A stretch of DNA of 64,000 bases from Parvularcula sp964219355. GTDB lineage: Bacteria; Pseudomonadota; Alphaproteobacteria; Caulobacterales; Parvularculaceae. The stretch spans positions 129,688 to 193,687 of the forward strand of contig CAXPOZ010000002.1 of the NCBI GenBank assembly GCA_964219355.1. The letters run 5' to 3'. The position numbers and the translations under genes were made by a program. Positions 55,481-64,000 of the stretch are shown here, piece after piece. The notes under the pieces are model-generated. The model was not told the DNA's origin, ran no database searches, and saw nothing but the letters and a program-made list of their open reading frames with translations. Numbering within the stretch: the first letter of the stretch is position 1; every line of letters starts with the position of its first letter.

Positions 55481-56701
55481 ATGATCGTCTGGCTATCAAG
55501 CTACCCCAGATCTGGTAATACGTTCACGAGAACGCTTATCAAGCGATGCTTGGGGTATGATACGTATTCGATTTACAATGATTCAGACATCGGCGGCGAT
55601 GCAGCGCTGACGGATCTGACAGGGCACAAACAACTGTCGTCGACCTTTGGTCAATCGGACTTTGATCTCTCTGAGATGAGAGCATCTGAAGAGCTCTACT
55701 TCTTGAAGACACACGAACCTGATCGTTCGCTGGTTACGCCCGAGGACAAGGTAGTTTACTTGGTGAGGGACCCTAGCAAGACGGCCCTCTCTTTCCAGCA
55801 GTACCTGCGTGACTATCACTCTATCGAAGCGACGTTCGGTGAAATTATCATGGGGAAAGTGTTCCCGGATAAGGGGTGGGCGGAGCATGTCAGGAATTGG
55901 TGCGCTTCAGGCCATGCAAATACCCTGCAGGTCAAATTTGAGGATCTAACCTCAGAGCCGCTAGCGGCGATCAAGGGCATTGCCAAATTTGCGGATTTGA
56001 ATGTTGAGAATGAAAATATTCCGTCTTTTGAGGAATTGAATGGCGTTAGTCCGAAATTTTTTGCACGTGGCTCGAGTAGGGGAAAGGATACCAGTATATC
56101 TCAGCCAGACATTGCCTTGATGGTCTTGGCTGGATCAGGTGAAATGTCCGAACATGGTTATGCTGAAACCCCAGGTGATTTGCTGGATGGGATTGACGTC
56201 AAGAAGATTTCCTCACTGACGAATGCATTCTGGCGTGTTGTTGGTATGGAAAGAAAAGAAGTGGAGAAGCTTCGGTTTGAACTTTCCAAAGCGACAAAAA
56301 GGGCTGTGAAGTCTGAAAGTCATATTGAAAAAACGACCGACATTCTCAATTCTATGACCGGGCAGCTGAATGAAGCGCAAACGCAGCAGGCTGCCGTGCT
56401 TGAAAAGCTTGAAACGTCAAATCGTGAGCTTAGTTCATCCAGGATGACCGTCGTGGAACAGGCGCGTCAAGTCGCTGATCTGACAAATTCGAATGAAAGT
56501 TTGACTGAAAAACTGAGCGAACAAGTAGCAGAAAATAAAGCACTGATCGAGCAAGTCAGAAAGCTAAATGACGAGATGTCATCGCTTCGTATCGATCAGA
56601 ATGAGGTGCTCGAAAAGCAGAAATATCTGGAACGTACAATTGGCAACAAAGACCGTAAAATAGAGGTGCTGACCTCTGTTATTCGTTCCAGGGCTGAGTG
56701 A
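55481..56701 (+). CDS. Sulfotransferase with C-terminal coiled coil
   Basis: This 406-residue protein has a sulfotransferase core. The 5' PAPS-binding loop is SSYPRSGNTFTR (6-17) and the 3' phosphate-binding motif is YLVRDPSKTALSFQQY, about 90 residues later. The last 150 residues (from about 255) are a charged heptad-rich coiled coil, unusual for the family. It likely transfers sulfate from PAPS to a surface glycan or lipid. Stands between two RTX genes and near a second sulfotransferase-like gene. Codon use is AT-richer than average. Confidence 0.82.
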   Translation: MIVWLSSYPRSGNTFTRTLIKRCLGYDTYSIYNDSDIGGDAALTDLTGHKQLSSTFGQSDFDLSEMRASEELYFLKTHEPDRSLVTPEDKVVYLVRDPSKTALSFQQYLRDYHSIEATFGEIIMGKVFPDKGWAEHVRNWCASGHANTLQVKFEDLTSEPLAAIKGIAKFADLNVENENIPSFEELNGVSPKFFARGSSRGKDTSISQPDIALMVLAGSGEMSEHGYAETPGDLLDGIDVKKISSLTNAFWRVVGMERKEVEKLRFELSKATKRAVKSESHIEKTTDILNSMTGQLNEAQTQQAAVLEKLETSNRELSSSRMTVVEQARQVADLTNSNESLTEKLSEQVAENKALIEQVRKLNDEMSSLRIDQNEVLEKQKYLERTIGNKDRKIEVLTSVIRSRAE

Positions 56702-56799
56702 TTTTATCGCTACGGACATACCGCATACGCAAGTTCAGGCGCTAGAGCCTGTGCCACTTCAATTGAAATTCTGGGTTGAGGCTATCTGAAGGCGAGTAT

Positions 56800-56823
56800 C
56801 CGGTTACCCAGTGGGGTAACCGG
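56800..56823. terminator. Perfect 10-bp hairpin between convergent genes
   Basis: CCGGTTACCC pairs with GGGTAACCGG around AGTG between the sulfotransferase and the RTX gene ends. No T-tract on either side, so Rho-independent action is doubtful. Confidence 0.45.
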
Positions 56824-56831
56824 AATTCAGC

Positions 56832-58175
56832 TTATAGAAGGAAGTTCGAGTCAGAGAAGTCATCAAACTCAGTGTTCGCGACACGGAGTATATCTCCGTT
56901 GCCAAAGATGAACACCGAATCGTTGCCGTTCTGGGTATGGAACGCCATGACATCCGTCCAGTCTGCAAAACTGAATGAGCTGACATCAATCTGATCTTCC
57001 GCAACCGCAAAATCAAAGATGATGTCGACCGCATCCCCAATCGCATAAACAAAGACATCAGCTTCTGTTCCCCCGAAGAGGAGGTCATTGCCCTGGCCCC
57101 CAAGAAGGGTATCCTGGCCAGCATTACCAGCAAGCGTGTCGTTGCCGGTATCTCCCTGCACGAGATCATTGCCAGCGCCGCCTGAGGCGACGTCACTACC
57201 GGTTCCGCCGATCAGTGTGTCCTGACCTTCGCCACCGTTCAGCGTGTCTGCTTCAGAGCCGCCATCCATGTAATCATTGCCGATATCACCGACGAGAATA
57301 TCGCCTTGTGAGCCGCCAAGGATGCTGTCATCGCCAGTACCGCCGAACATGCGGTCAACGCCGCCGCCACCGATCAGCGTGTCGTTCTCGGAAAAGCCGA
57401 GGAAGAAGTCATCGCCTTCACCCCCAACGAGGCTGTCAAAGCCGCTACCGCCTGTGAGGTTGTCGTTTCCTTCACCGCCGAAGAGGGTGTCATCACCTGC
57501 GCTGCCATCCATGAGGTCATTGCCGTCATTGCCAAGCAGGCTATCGTTTCCGACGTGGGCAACTACGGTGTCATTGCCGTCACCGGTGATGATGATGTCA
57601 TTGCCGGCAAAGCCAAGAACGAGGTCAGCGCCGAGACCGGAATCGAGAGTGTCGTTGCCCGAGCCGCCATTGACGGTATCGCTGCCACTTCCCCCCGTCA
57701 TGGAGTCGTCGCCGGCATTGCCTTCCAGCAAGTCATTCCCGAAACCGCCAATAAGGGTGTCGTGAAGGCGCAAGCCGATCAGCGTGTCATTCCCGTCGCC
57801 ACCATCAAGTGAGACACCGACCGCGCCGGTACCGCGAAGAGAGTCGTCGAAATCACCGCCCAGAACCGCTTCAATGCTGGTAATGCTGTCGCCTTCGGCT
57901 TCATCACCCGAAACGGTGCCAGTGCTCAGATCAACTGTAACGCCGCCAGTGGCGTTCCGATAAGAGATAGTATCAAAGCCCTCACCCCCATCGAGAACGT
58001 CGGCTCCTGAGCCACCTTCGAGGATGTCATTCCCGGCTTCGCCAAATAGAGAGTCATCGCCGACATCCCCAATCAGGGAGTCGTCTCCGGCACCCGCGAC
58101 GAGTGAATCGTTACCCTCGCCCCCAAGGATTGTGTCATTGCCAGCGCCACCGATAATTGTATCGTCGTTTTCCAT
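56832..58175 (-). CDS. RTX repeat calcium-binding protein, copy 2
   Basis: This 447-residue protein starts at the ATG at 58173-58175; a GTG three codons earlier is possible. About 380 residues of GGxGxDxLx calcium-binding repeats lead into a C-terminal non-repeat segment (ADVFVYAIGDAVDIIFDFAVAEDQIDVSSF to the end at SNFLL). Such a segment caps the beta-roll and carries the type I secretion signal. Unlike copy 1, it has a normal capped end. No enzymatic domain. Role perhaps adhesin-like or matrix component. Confidence 0.88.
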   Translation of the reverse strand: MENDDTIIGGAGNDTILGGEGNDSLVAGAGDDSLIGDVGDDSLFGEAGNDILEGGSGADVLDGGEGFDTISYRNATGGVTVDLSTGTVSGDEAEGDSITSIEAVLGGDFDDSLRGTGAVGVSLDGGDGNDTLIGLRLHDTLIGGFGNDLLEGNAGDDSMTGGSGSDTVNGGSGNDTLDSGLGADLVLGFAGNDIIITGDGNDTVVAHVGNDSLLGNDGNDLMDGSAGDDTLFGGEGNDNLTGGSGFDSLVGGEGDDFFLGFSENDTLIGGGGVDRMFGGTGDDSILGGSQGDILVGDIGNDYMDGGSEADTLNGGEGQDTLIGGTGSDVASGGAGNDLVQGDTGNDTLAGNAGQDTLLGGQGNDLLFGGTEADVFVYAIGDAVDIIFDFAVAEDQIDVSSFSFADWTDVMAFHTQNGNDSVFIFGNGDILRVANTEFDDFSDSNFLL

Positions 58176-58434
58176 TGCTCTCACGTCCCTTCACGCTGTC
58201 ACAGCATGCCTATCACTGGACCGAATTTCCGATCAACTAAATCGCGCCCGGTACAGCGGATCATTTCCCGCTTATGCAAAATATCTGCCGAATGAGCGAA
58301 TTTTAGGGCGCAATCGAGGAGATAGACCCAAAACGAGTGCGCACGAAGAGGTTGGCTTCTGCCTTGTGGAGTCGAGGCAAATTTGGTCATGATGTCAGGC
58401 CTAGCTCAAGTAAATGACAAGAATGCGGTAATGT

Positions 58435-59544
58435 ATGGGAGTCGAGGGAAAATCGGCCAGCATAGCGCTGTTTGGCGCAAGTGTGACGGAACAGGGGCGG
58501 GAGGATAGTTACTGGGGGGAGCTGAAGCGGATTGAAGCCCGCCGCCGGATAGGTGGGGAGCCGCCCTGGGATTTTTCCCGATTATCATACGCATCCAGCC
58601 ATTTCGGTGGAGCGGGGGTGATGAATCTGGATCACATCATTGCGGCTCGACCCGATATCGTTGTGCTCGATTGGTTGAGCACTGATGAGACTGATGTCGA
58701 TAGCTCACTTATAAATATCGTCTTTGAAGAGCTTCGTCGCAAACAGATCAGAGTCATCTGCACGTCGTTTCTTCGGGCTGACACATGGGAAAAGACGACG
58801 CCTCTATATGAGAAGATGTGGCTTGCCTGCGAACGCATAAATGCGTCCTTCCTTGATTTCCGCCATGAATGTGACCGACGTGGGCTTGGGTGGTCGGATG
58901 TGACCCGGGATGGGGTGCACACGAATAAGGAAGGGGCGGCATTTTATGCGGAGGTGATCTCCGAGGAATTGGCGCGGATTACGTCCGGGCAAGAGCCAAC
59001 CAGGACGCGCCATCCCAATTTCAATCCAGATGCCACGCAAAGCGCTCTGCTGACTTCAAGCCCCGCCCAATCAAAGCTCTCTGTGCCTGAACCCCGGATA
59101 AGTTTTTGCTCTATCGGGGCTGAATTGGCGATCAATGTTCATCAACGACTTCGCCTGACCACCGTTTCCACGGTCAAAATGGCGCCGCACTCACAGTTGC
59201 TTGCCAGCATATGGTGTATGCAGACGGTCGGCCCTTTCTCGCCGATGCTGAATATTCGGGTTGAAGGACAAGGCTGGGGAGATGAGCGAAACCTACTCGA
59301 TCGATGGTGTCACTATGCTCGGTTCGCATACAAGGAAATTGCGTCGGGGCTGGATCTGGCGCCACGCCCAAACATGCAAGAGATCATGATCGAGATTTCT
59401 GACGCTGACCCTACATCGCAGATAGAGGATGAGCGTGTGCGTGAAGCTGTCGTTCCGGCAGGTCAGCGGCTCATCAGGCTGCATGATCGGCTGGCATGTC
59501 TTAATTGTGCCGTCGTTGATATTGCGGTCGAAGAAAAGCAATGA
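58435..59544 (+). CDS. SGNH-like hydrolase with extra C-terminal domain
   Basis: This 369-residue protein has an N-terminal SGNH hydrolase core: ALFGASVTEQGREDSYWGEL supplies nucleophile Ser16. A conserved glycine region FGGAGVMNLDHII follows, and TRDGVHTNKEG gives the D159-x2-H162 pair. The C-terminal 170 residues form an additional beta-rich domain without known motif. No signal peptide, so a cytosolic O-deacetylase/acetyltransferase-like role on sugar intermediates is possible. The stop overlaps the start of the next gene by 4 bp. Confidence 0.8.
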   Translation: MGVEGKSASIALFGASVTEQGREDSYWGELKRIEARRRIGGEPPWDFSRLSYASSHFGGAGVMNLDHIIAARPDIVVLDWLSTDETDVDSSLINIVFEELRRKQIRVICTSFLRADTWEKTTPLYEKMWLACERINASFLDFRHECDRRGLGWSDVTRDGVHTNKEGAAFYAEVISEELARITSGQEPTRTRHPNFNPDATQSALLTSSPAQSKLSVPEPRISFCSIGAELAINVHQRLRLTTVSTVKMAPHSQLLASIWCMQTVGPFSPMLNIRVEGQGWGDERNLLDRWCHYARFAYKEIASGLDLAPRPNMQEIMIEISDADPTSQIEDERVREAVVPAGQRLIRLHDRLACLNCAVVDIAVEEKQ

Positions 59545-60530
59545 GTTCACTGATACTGCATGTCGGGCTGGGAAAAACAGGTTCCAGCTCCATTCAGCAA
59601 GGCCTCGCCGCGTTGAATAATGAGGGGCAAGCAGCCGACATGCGGATCAATTATCCGCGTGCCGAATTTGGCGCCGGCCTGTTTGGAGCGGAAATGATTT
59701 CTGCTTTTGGTCCATTCGGCGGCGTCGACGAGCAAGGCGCCGTCGAAGAGGCACTGGCGCGTTCCGCATCTCAGGCCGAAATTACAATTATCTCTGGGGA
59801 GATGATCGCGCATACCCAAAATCTGGCGAAGGTGCGTTTGTTAGACCGGCTGCAAGACCACTTCAATCGTATAGAGATTATTGCTTATGTCCGGCATCCG
59901 GGTGACTGGAACGCTGCGACGGCCGCCCAACTCTTCATCGATGGCGTGCCGCTTTCTGATCTTGTTCGCTGGCCATATATCGAGACACAGATCGGCCTTT
60001 TGTCTGCTTTCCGGGAATTTGCGCAGCTGAGCAAGAAAGTGAGCCTGACAGTCCAGCGTTTCGAGGATGCAATATCGCACCCCTACGGTCTGACCGGACA
60101 TTTTGGAGAGCTGGCAGCGCAGAAGTTCAGGCTAACAGACTTCCGGCTAGAAGATGGATTGCACGTCAATCCATCCTTGTGTGCGTTACAATATCTGGCG
60201 ATTGGCCGCGCTAACGAGCTCTTCGTCCGCACAAGTGCTGAGGGAGCGATCGCGCGTCAGAAGATTTCGGATCTTCGTTTGGGGGAGGAGCAGGCAAAGC
60301 GAAGGTTTGCGCAGATTTATGCCGAAGCCGAGGCGCGAAGTGCCATCATGTATGACTACTGCGGTCTAAATTCCTGGTACGGCATAAAGTACAGTGATCT
60401 GGAACTATTTGAGAGATTTGACGATCAATATCTTGTCACATTTCAGTCGCAAGTCACTGATTTGAAAACGGTCGATGAAATAATATTGTTGCTTGTCGAA
60501 GAAGGGTTTTTCGCACAACAGGTCACTTGA
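59541..60530 (+). CDS. Sulfotransferase-like P-loop protein
   Basis: This 329-residue protein has an N-terminal P-loop HVGLGKTGSSSIQQGL that resembles the 5' PAPS site, with EIIAYVRHPGDWNAA as a likely 3' site with the conserved arginine and serine position altered. A helical C-terminal half follows. It overlaps the SGNH gene (ATGA) and precedes the giant glycosyltransferase, so it likely sulfates or otherwise decorates the same glycan. The call is weaker than for the gene at 55481. Confidence 0.7.
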   Translation: MSSLILHVGLGKTGSSSIQQGLAALNNEGQAADMRINYPRAEFGAGLFGAEMISAFGPFGGVDEQGAVEEALARSASQAEITIISGEMIAHTQNLAKVRLLDRLQDHFNRIEIIAYVRHPGDWNAATAAQLFIDGVPLSDLVRWPYIETQIGLLSAFREFAQLSKKVSLTVQRFEDAISHPYGLTGHFGELAAQKFRLTDFRLEDGLHVNPSLCALQYLAIGRANELFVRTSAEGAIARQKISDLRLGEEQAKRRFAQIYAEAEARSAIMYDYCGLNSWYGIKYSDLELFERFDDQYLVTFQSQVTDLKTVDEIILLLVEEGFFAQQVT

Positions 60531-60598
60531 ATGATGACAGGATTGGCGCTTCGGGCGAGGCGCAATTGTTGACTGGATTTGATCGGATGGATTTTAGA

Positions 60599-63500
60599 AT
60601 GCACATGGACAATCATCCCAAAGTCTCAGTTATCACCGTTGTCTATAACAACGCGGCTATGATCGAGCGATGCATTCGATCAGTAACAGGACAGAGCTAC
60701 CCGAATATTGAGTATATCGTGATTGATGGAGCGTCGACAGACGGCACTCAGGACATCATTCAAAATCATCTCGAACATATCGATGTTTATATCTCCGAGC
60801 CAGATGGCGGCATCTATGATGCCATGAACAAGGGGATTGGGCGCGCGACAGGGGATTATATCTGCTTCCTGAATTCAGATGATTTCTATCTGCGCCATGC
60901 GGTTTCAGCTTCTCTCTCTCATGTTCAGGAACATGGTCTCGACCTAGCATATTCCGGGATGGTCTTTTCCGAAGCCGATGGCCGAGCTGTTGTCGCAGAT
61001 GAGCCGCGCCCATGGGATGAATCGCTGCTGATACAGGGCATGCCAGGCGGGCATGAGACAATACTTGCTCATCGGCGATGCTATGAAAAAATCGGCGTAT
61101 TCGATTTATCTTATCGTCTCGCCGCTGACTATCACTGGGTTACCCGCGCATTTCTTGCAGGTTTCAAGGCGCGTCCACTTAATCGGAACAACCTCGTGAT
61201 GACGGTAGGCGGGGAGTCATTTAATGAAGCCCGCGAATTTAGTGAAAACATACGCATAATGATGGGGGTGTTTCCTGATCTCACCGAGGAGCAGGCGGCG
61301 CAACTTTATCAACTGAAATATTACAAGCATTGGCAAGGCTGCACGATCAGCGATCGGGACATGATCACGCTGTACGGTGAGTTGCCTGATAATCCCCTTC
61401 TGAAAAAAGCGACATACAAGACCATAGAGGAACGTAAACGAACCTTACGTGGCAAGATCCTCCCGCTTGAGCAAAGCGAAGAAGGCAAACTTAAAATTGC
61501 GATCTGTCTGACTTTCCTGACGAACATATCAGGCGGAGCGGAAAGGATTGCGATTGAGGCAGCAAATGAGCTGGCGGCTCGAGGCCATGCTGTTACGGTC
61601 GTATGTTGCCACGCCGTTGCAGGAGAGCCTTACTTTAATTTGGATTCTGCGATCCCATACATCGATTTGGCGATTCCGCCTTATAAGAAACACTACGAAG
61701 CATTAGGGTCGGGTTTCGATATTTCTTTTGAAGATTGGTGTTCAGATCAATTTAATGAGCTGGGTTACTCGCCCACGATAGCTGACTTTGAGAAATGGAA
61801 GAATTCTGGCCATTTATGGCGCACACGAATGTTTCATGCCTTTCTCAAGGAGAATGATTTTGATGTAGTCATATCCCATATGCCATCAACATTTCCTTAT
61901 GTTCTGTTTGGCCGAGATAAGGCTGATACGGCATTCCATCTCGCTATACTGCACAACGCTCCTCGATATAAATTTTTCTCAGAGCTCTATCCTGCTGATA
62001 GTCTGATGGATCGGCATATGCGGTTGGCGTCGCTTCAAAATGCGGACTCAATAGGTGTCCTTTTCGAAGAATTTATTGATCAGATGCCGGAGCGCTATAG
62101 GGAGAAATGCGTTCTGACGCCGAATTTTACAAGTCAGGCCATTGTTGAAGAGAAGAAGCCCCGCAGCAGAATTCTCCTGTCAGTCGGTCGGCTGGTTCCG
62201 CAAAAAGGGCATGAGATTCTCCTGCATGCCTATTCTCAAATTATCGAACAGCAGCCTGACTGGAAGCTCCATATTTATGGCGAGGGGCCGCTCGAGCAGG
62301 AATTACGTGAATTATGCCGAGAACTCCATCTGCCTGAGGATGACATCTTCAAGGGAACAACGGCTGATATCGCGGCGGTTTATGCGGAGGCGGATCTATT
62401 CGTCTTTCCATCCGTCTTCGAGGGATTTGGTCTGACTGTTATTGAGGCCATGTGCGCAGGTGTGCCTTGCGTTGCTTTCGATGATTGTGATGGTGTCAGA
62501 TTTCTTGTCGATTCGACAAAGAATGGATTGCTTGTTGCGCGTGATGAGGACGGCAGCAATCTCGCGCGAGCGGTCATATCCCTGATTGAGGATGACGATC
62601 TGCGTGCAGATCTATCACGTGGCGCAATCGCTACGGCCAGAAAGTATAGCGTCGAACACAGTGTTGATTCGCTAGAGAGCATTTTCCCGCCGCCTCAGGA
62701 TCAATCTGACGTCTCGTCCGCTCATGGAGCAGCAATTTCGCCAAAACGAATTGCTGTTGTCACATCTTACACTGATGGCGGGGCCGGTAATGCCGCAATG
62801 AGACTGCATGACGGCTTGGTATCGATTGGAGAACAAAGCCGTGTTCTGACGTTCACACCGTCTGAGGAGCAGACGTCATTCGTAACAGGGCTTTCTGCAA
62901 CAGAGTATGAGGTCCTGAAGTCGTTCAATCCCTTGCAGGCAGATCATAACCGTCTTCCTTCAAGTACGATTTTTACAGTCAATTCCTCAGGTATCGGAAA
63001 GAAACAATTGGAGTTTCTTGAAGCATTTGATGTCATCAATCTGCATTGGGTTTCGCAACTTCTGTCTGTTGAAGGGGTGGCTTATCTTGCATCTCTTGGC
63101 AAGCCGGTTGTCTGGACATTGCATGATATGAATGCGTTTACCGGCGGCTGTCATTATTCGAATGTATGTGATGGCTACACGGAAGATTGTCGAGATTGTC
63201 CGCAATTGCTGGATACCTGGAATGATTACCCGAGCCGCGTTTTGGAGGCAAAGAAACATCATTGGCCTGAGCACATAGTCATTGTTTCGCCAAGCAAGTG
63301 GCTTGCAGATGTTGCGGCGAGTAGTGCGGTGTTTTCTAACCACCGTATAGAAGTGATACCAAATAGCCTGAATACAGATATATTCCGTCCTATCGATAAA
63401 GGCTTTGCGAGGGAGCAATTAGGACTCCCGGCGGACAGGAAAATTCTGCTATTTACCTGCCATAGCCATCATGAACGGCGCAAAGGGTTTGCGGAATTGC

Positions 63501-64000
63501 TGCGCACAGCTGAGCTTCTCCGGAAGCAGGATGAAGCATATCATATCGTTACTCTAGGCCATGCGACTGAAGCACTTTTGGGTGTTGGTATTCCATATAC
63601 GTCGCTTGGGTATATCGCGGACCAGGAGAAGATTGCTCAAGTTTACGCTGCTGCAGATGTGACGGTCTTGCCAACGCTTGAAGATAATCTACCAAATGTG
63701 ATTCTTGAGTCAGCTTCATGTGGTACACCAACCGTAGCTTTTGCAGCGGGCGGAGTGAAGGATGCAGTGATTGAAGGCATCACCGGGTTTACCGTCCCTG
63801 TTGGTGACTGTGAGGGACTGGCGCGTCAGATACAGAATGCGGCACTCCGAGATGACTGGACATCGTGCCGACAGTATGCTGAGGAAAATTTTGCGCTGGA
63901 AGTTCAGGCAAAAAGATATGCGGCACTATTTGATGAGCTATCAGAATTACCGCTTACCCGTGAAGAGCACTTGCCTTCGGCCGTATTTGCGGAGCTCGCA
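60599..64000 (+). CDS. Three-domain glycosyltransferase (GT2-GT4-GT4), C-terminus cut by window edge
   Basis: An open frame of 1134 codons reaches the right edge without a stop. The start is ATG 60599, with 60587 and 60605 as alternatives. Domain 1 (about 7-230) is GT2, with VSVITVVYNNAAMIERCIRSV and FLNSDDFY. Domain 2 (about 297-690) is GT4: NISGGAERIAIEAANEL, SVGRLVPQKGHEILL and SVFEGFGLTVIEAMCAGVP. Domain 3 (about 714-1120) is GT4: SYTDGGAGNAAMRLHDGL, VSPSKWLA and LPTLEDNLPNVILESASCGTP. No membrane helix. Such multi-domain enzymes build several linkages of a surface glycan in one chain. The acceptor is unknown. Confidence 0.9.
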   Translation, partial: MHMDNHPKVSVITVVYNNAAMIERCIRSVTGQSYPNIEYIVIDGASTDGTQDIIQNHLEHIDVYISEPDGGIYDAMNKGIGRATGDYICFLNSDDFYLRHAVSASLSHVQEHGLDLAYSGMVFSEADGRAVVADEPRPWDESLLIQGMPGGHETILAHRRCYEKIGVFDLSYRLAADYHWVTRAFLAGFKARPLNRNNLVMTVGGESFNEAREFSENIRIMMGVFPDLTEEQAAQLYQLKYYKHWQGCTISDRDMITLYGELPDNPLLKKATYKTIEERKRTLRGKILPLEQSEEGKLKIAICLTFLTNISGGAERIAIEAANELAARGHAVTVVCCHAVAGEPYFNLDSAIPYIDLAIPPYKKHYEALGSGFDISFEDWCSDQFNELGYSPTIADFEKWKNSGHLWRTRMFHAFLKENDFDVVISHMPSTFPYVLFGRDKADTAFHLAILHNAPRYKFFSELYPADSLMDRHMRLASLQNADSIGVLFEEFIDQMPERYREKCVLTPNFTSQAIVEEKKPRSRILLSVGRLVPQKGHEILLHAYSQIIEQQPDWKLHIYGEGPLEQELRELCRELHLPEDDIFKGTTADIAAVYAEADLFVFPSVFEGFGLTVIEAMCAGVPCVAFDDCDGVRFLVDSTKNGLLVARDEDGSNLARAVISLIEDDDLRADLSRGAIATARKYSVEHSVDSLESIFPPPQDQSDVSSAHGAAISPKRIAVVTSYTDGGAGNAAMRLHDGLVSIGEQSRVLTFTPSEEQTSFVTGLSATEYEVLKSFNPLQADHNRLPSSTIFTVNSSGIGKKQLEFLEAFDVINLHWVSQLLSVEGVAYLASLGKPVVWTLHDMNAFTGGCHYSNVCDGYTEDCRDCPQLLDTWNDYPSRVLEAKKHHWPEHIVIVSPSKWLADVAASSAVFSNHRIEVIPNSLNTDIFRPIDKGFAREQLGLPADRKILLFTCHSHHERRKGFAELLRTAELLRKQDEAYHIVTLGHATEALLGVGIPYTSLGYIADQEKIAQVYAAADVTVLPTLEDNLPNVILESASCGTPTVAFAAGGVKDAVIEGITGFTVPVGDCEGLARQIQNAALRDDWTSCRQYAEENFALEVQAKRYAALFDELSELPLTREEHLPSAVFAELA

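Noticed and set aside
56960..58140. Second tandem-repeat tract on the plus strand with open frames
   Set aside because: These are reverse-strand shadows of the second RTX gene.

Overview
The window is a high-GC, gene-dense chromosomal segment of an alphaproteobacterium. A marine or particle-associated member of the Caulobacterales, Hyphomonadaceae or Parvularcula-like lineages fits best. This rests on the combination of a TonB receptor with SapC, a cupin-like protein and tryptophan-halogenase-like proteins, an EF-hand secreted protein, NhaC and RTX proteins, and on short inverted repeats typical of these groups. No rRNA, tRNA, CRISPR array, prophage or insertion sequence was recognised.

Left part (1-29 kb) is mostly housekeeping and envelope genes in short transcription units: a GFA-like protein cut by the window edge, EttA, an AT-richer HEPN-like gene, a DUF418/CPBP pair, MscS channel, FAD oxidoreductase, glutaminase, serine hydrolases, lipoproteins, a TetR regulator divergent from a quinone-reductase/DUF1772 pair with three palindromic operators between them, a membrane-anchored STAND ATPase with TPR-like repeats, a TPP riboswitch driving DUF1801-thiC, cold shock protein, a DUF167 gene interrupted by an in-frame amber codon, NhaC antiporter and a GH43-like enzyme.

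Central part (29.5-39.9 kb) is a signalling and exopolysaccharide module. It holds a REC-PilZ protein, a membrane-fusion (HlyD-like) protein, a membrane GT2 glycosyltransferase and a REC-TackOD1 protein in a tightly coupled minus-strand operon. Divergent from that operon runs a phosphorelay operon: Cache-HAMP-PAS hybrid kinase with two receivers, a lone receiver, an Hpt protein and a REC-LuxR regulator. The natural reading is a phosphorelay, possibly with c-di-GMP input, controlling a surface polysaccharide synthase.

The next part (39.9-53.6 kb) looks like a beta-glucan (laminarin-type) utilisation locus. It has a LytS/LytTR-like two-component pair, GH3 beta-glucosidase, GH16 endo-glucanase, a TonB-dependent receptor, two tryptophan-halogenase-like flavoproteins, SapC and a JmjC/cupin-like protein.

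The right end (53.6-64 kb) holds two almost purely RTX-repeat proteins flanking a sulfotransferase. These are followed by an operon of an SGNH hydrolase, a second sulfotransferase-like protein and a very large three-domain glycosyltransferase (GT2-GT4-GT4) that runs off the window, pointing to synthesis and decoration of a surface glycan.
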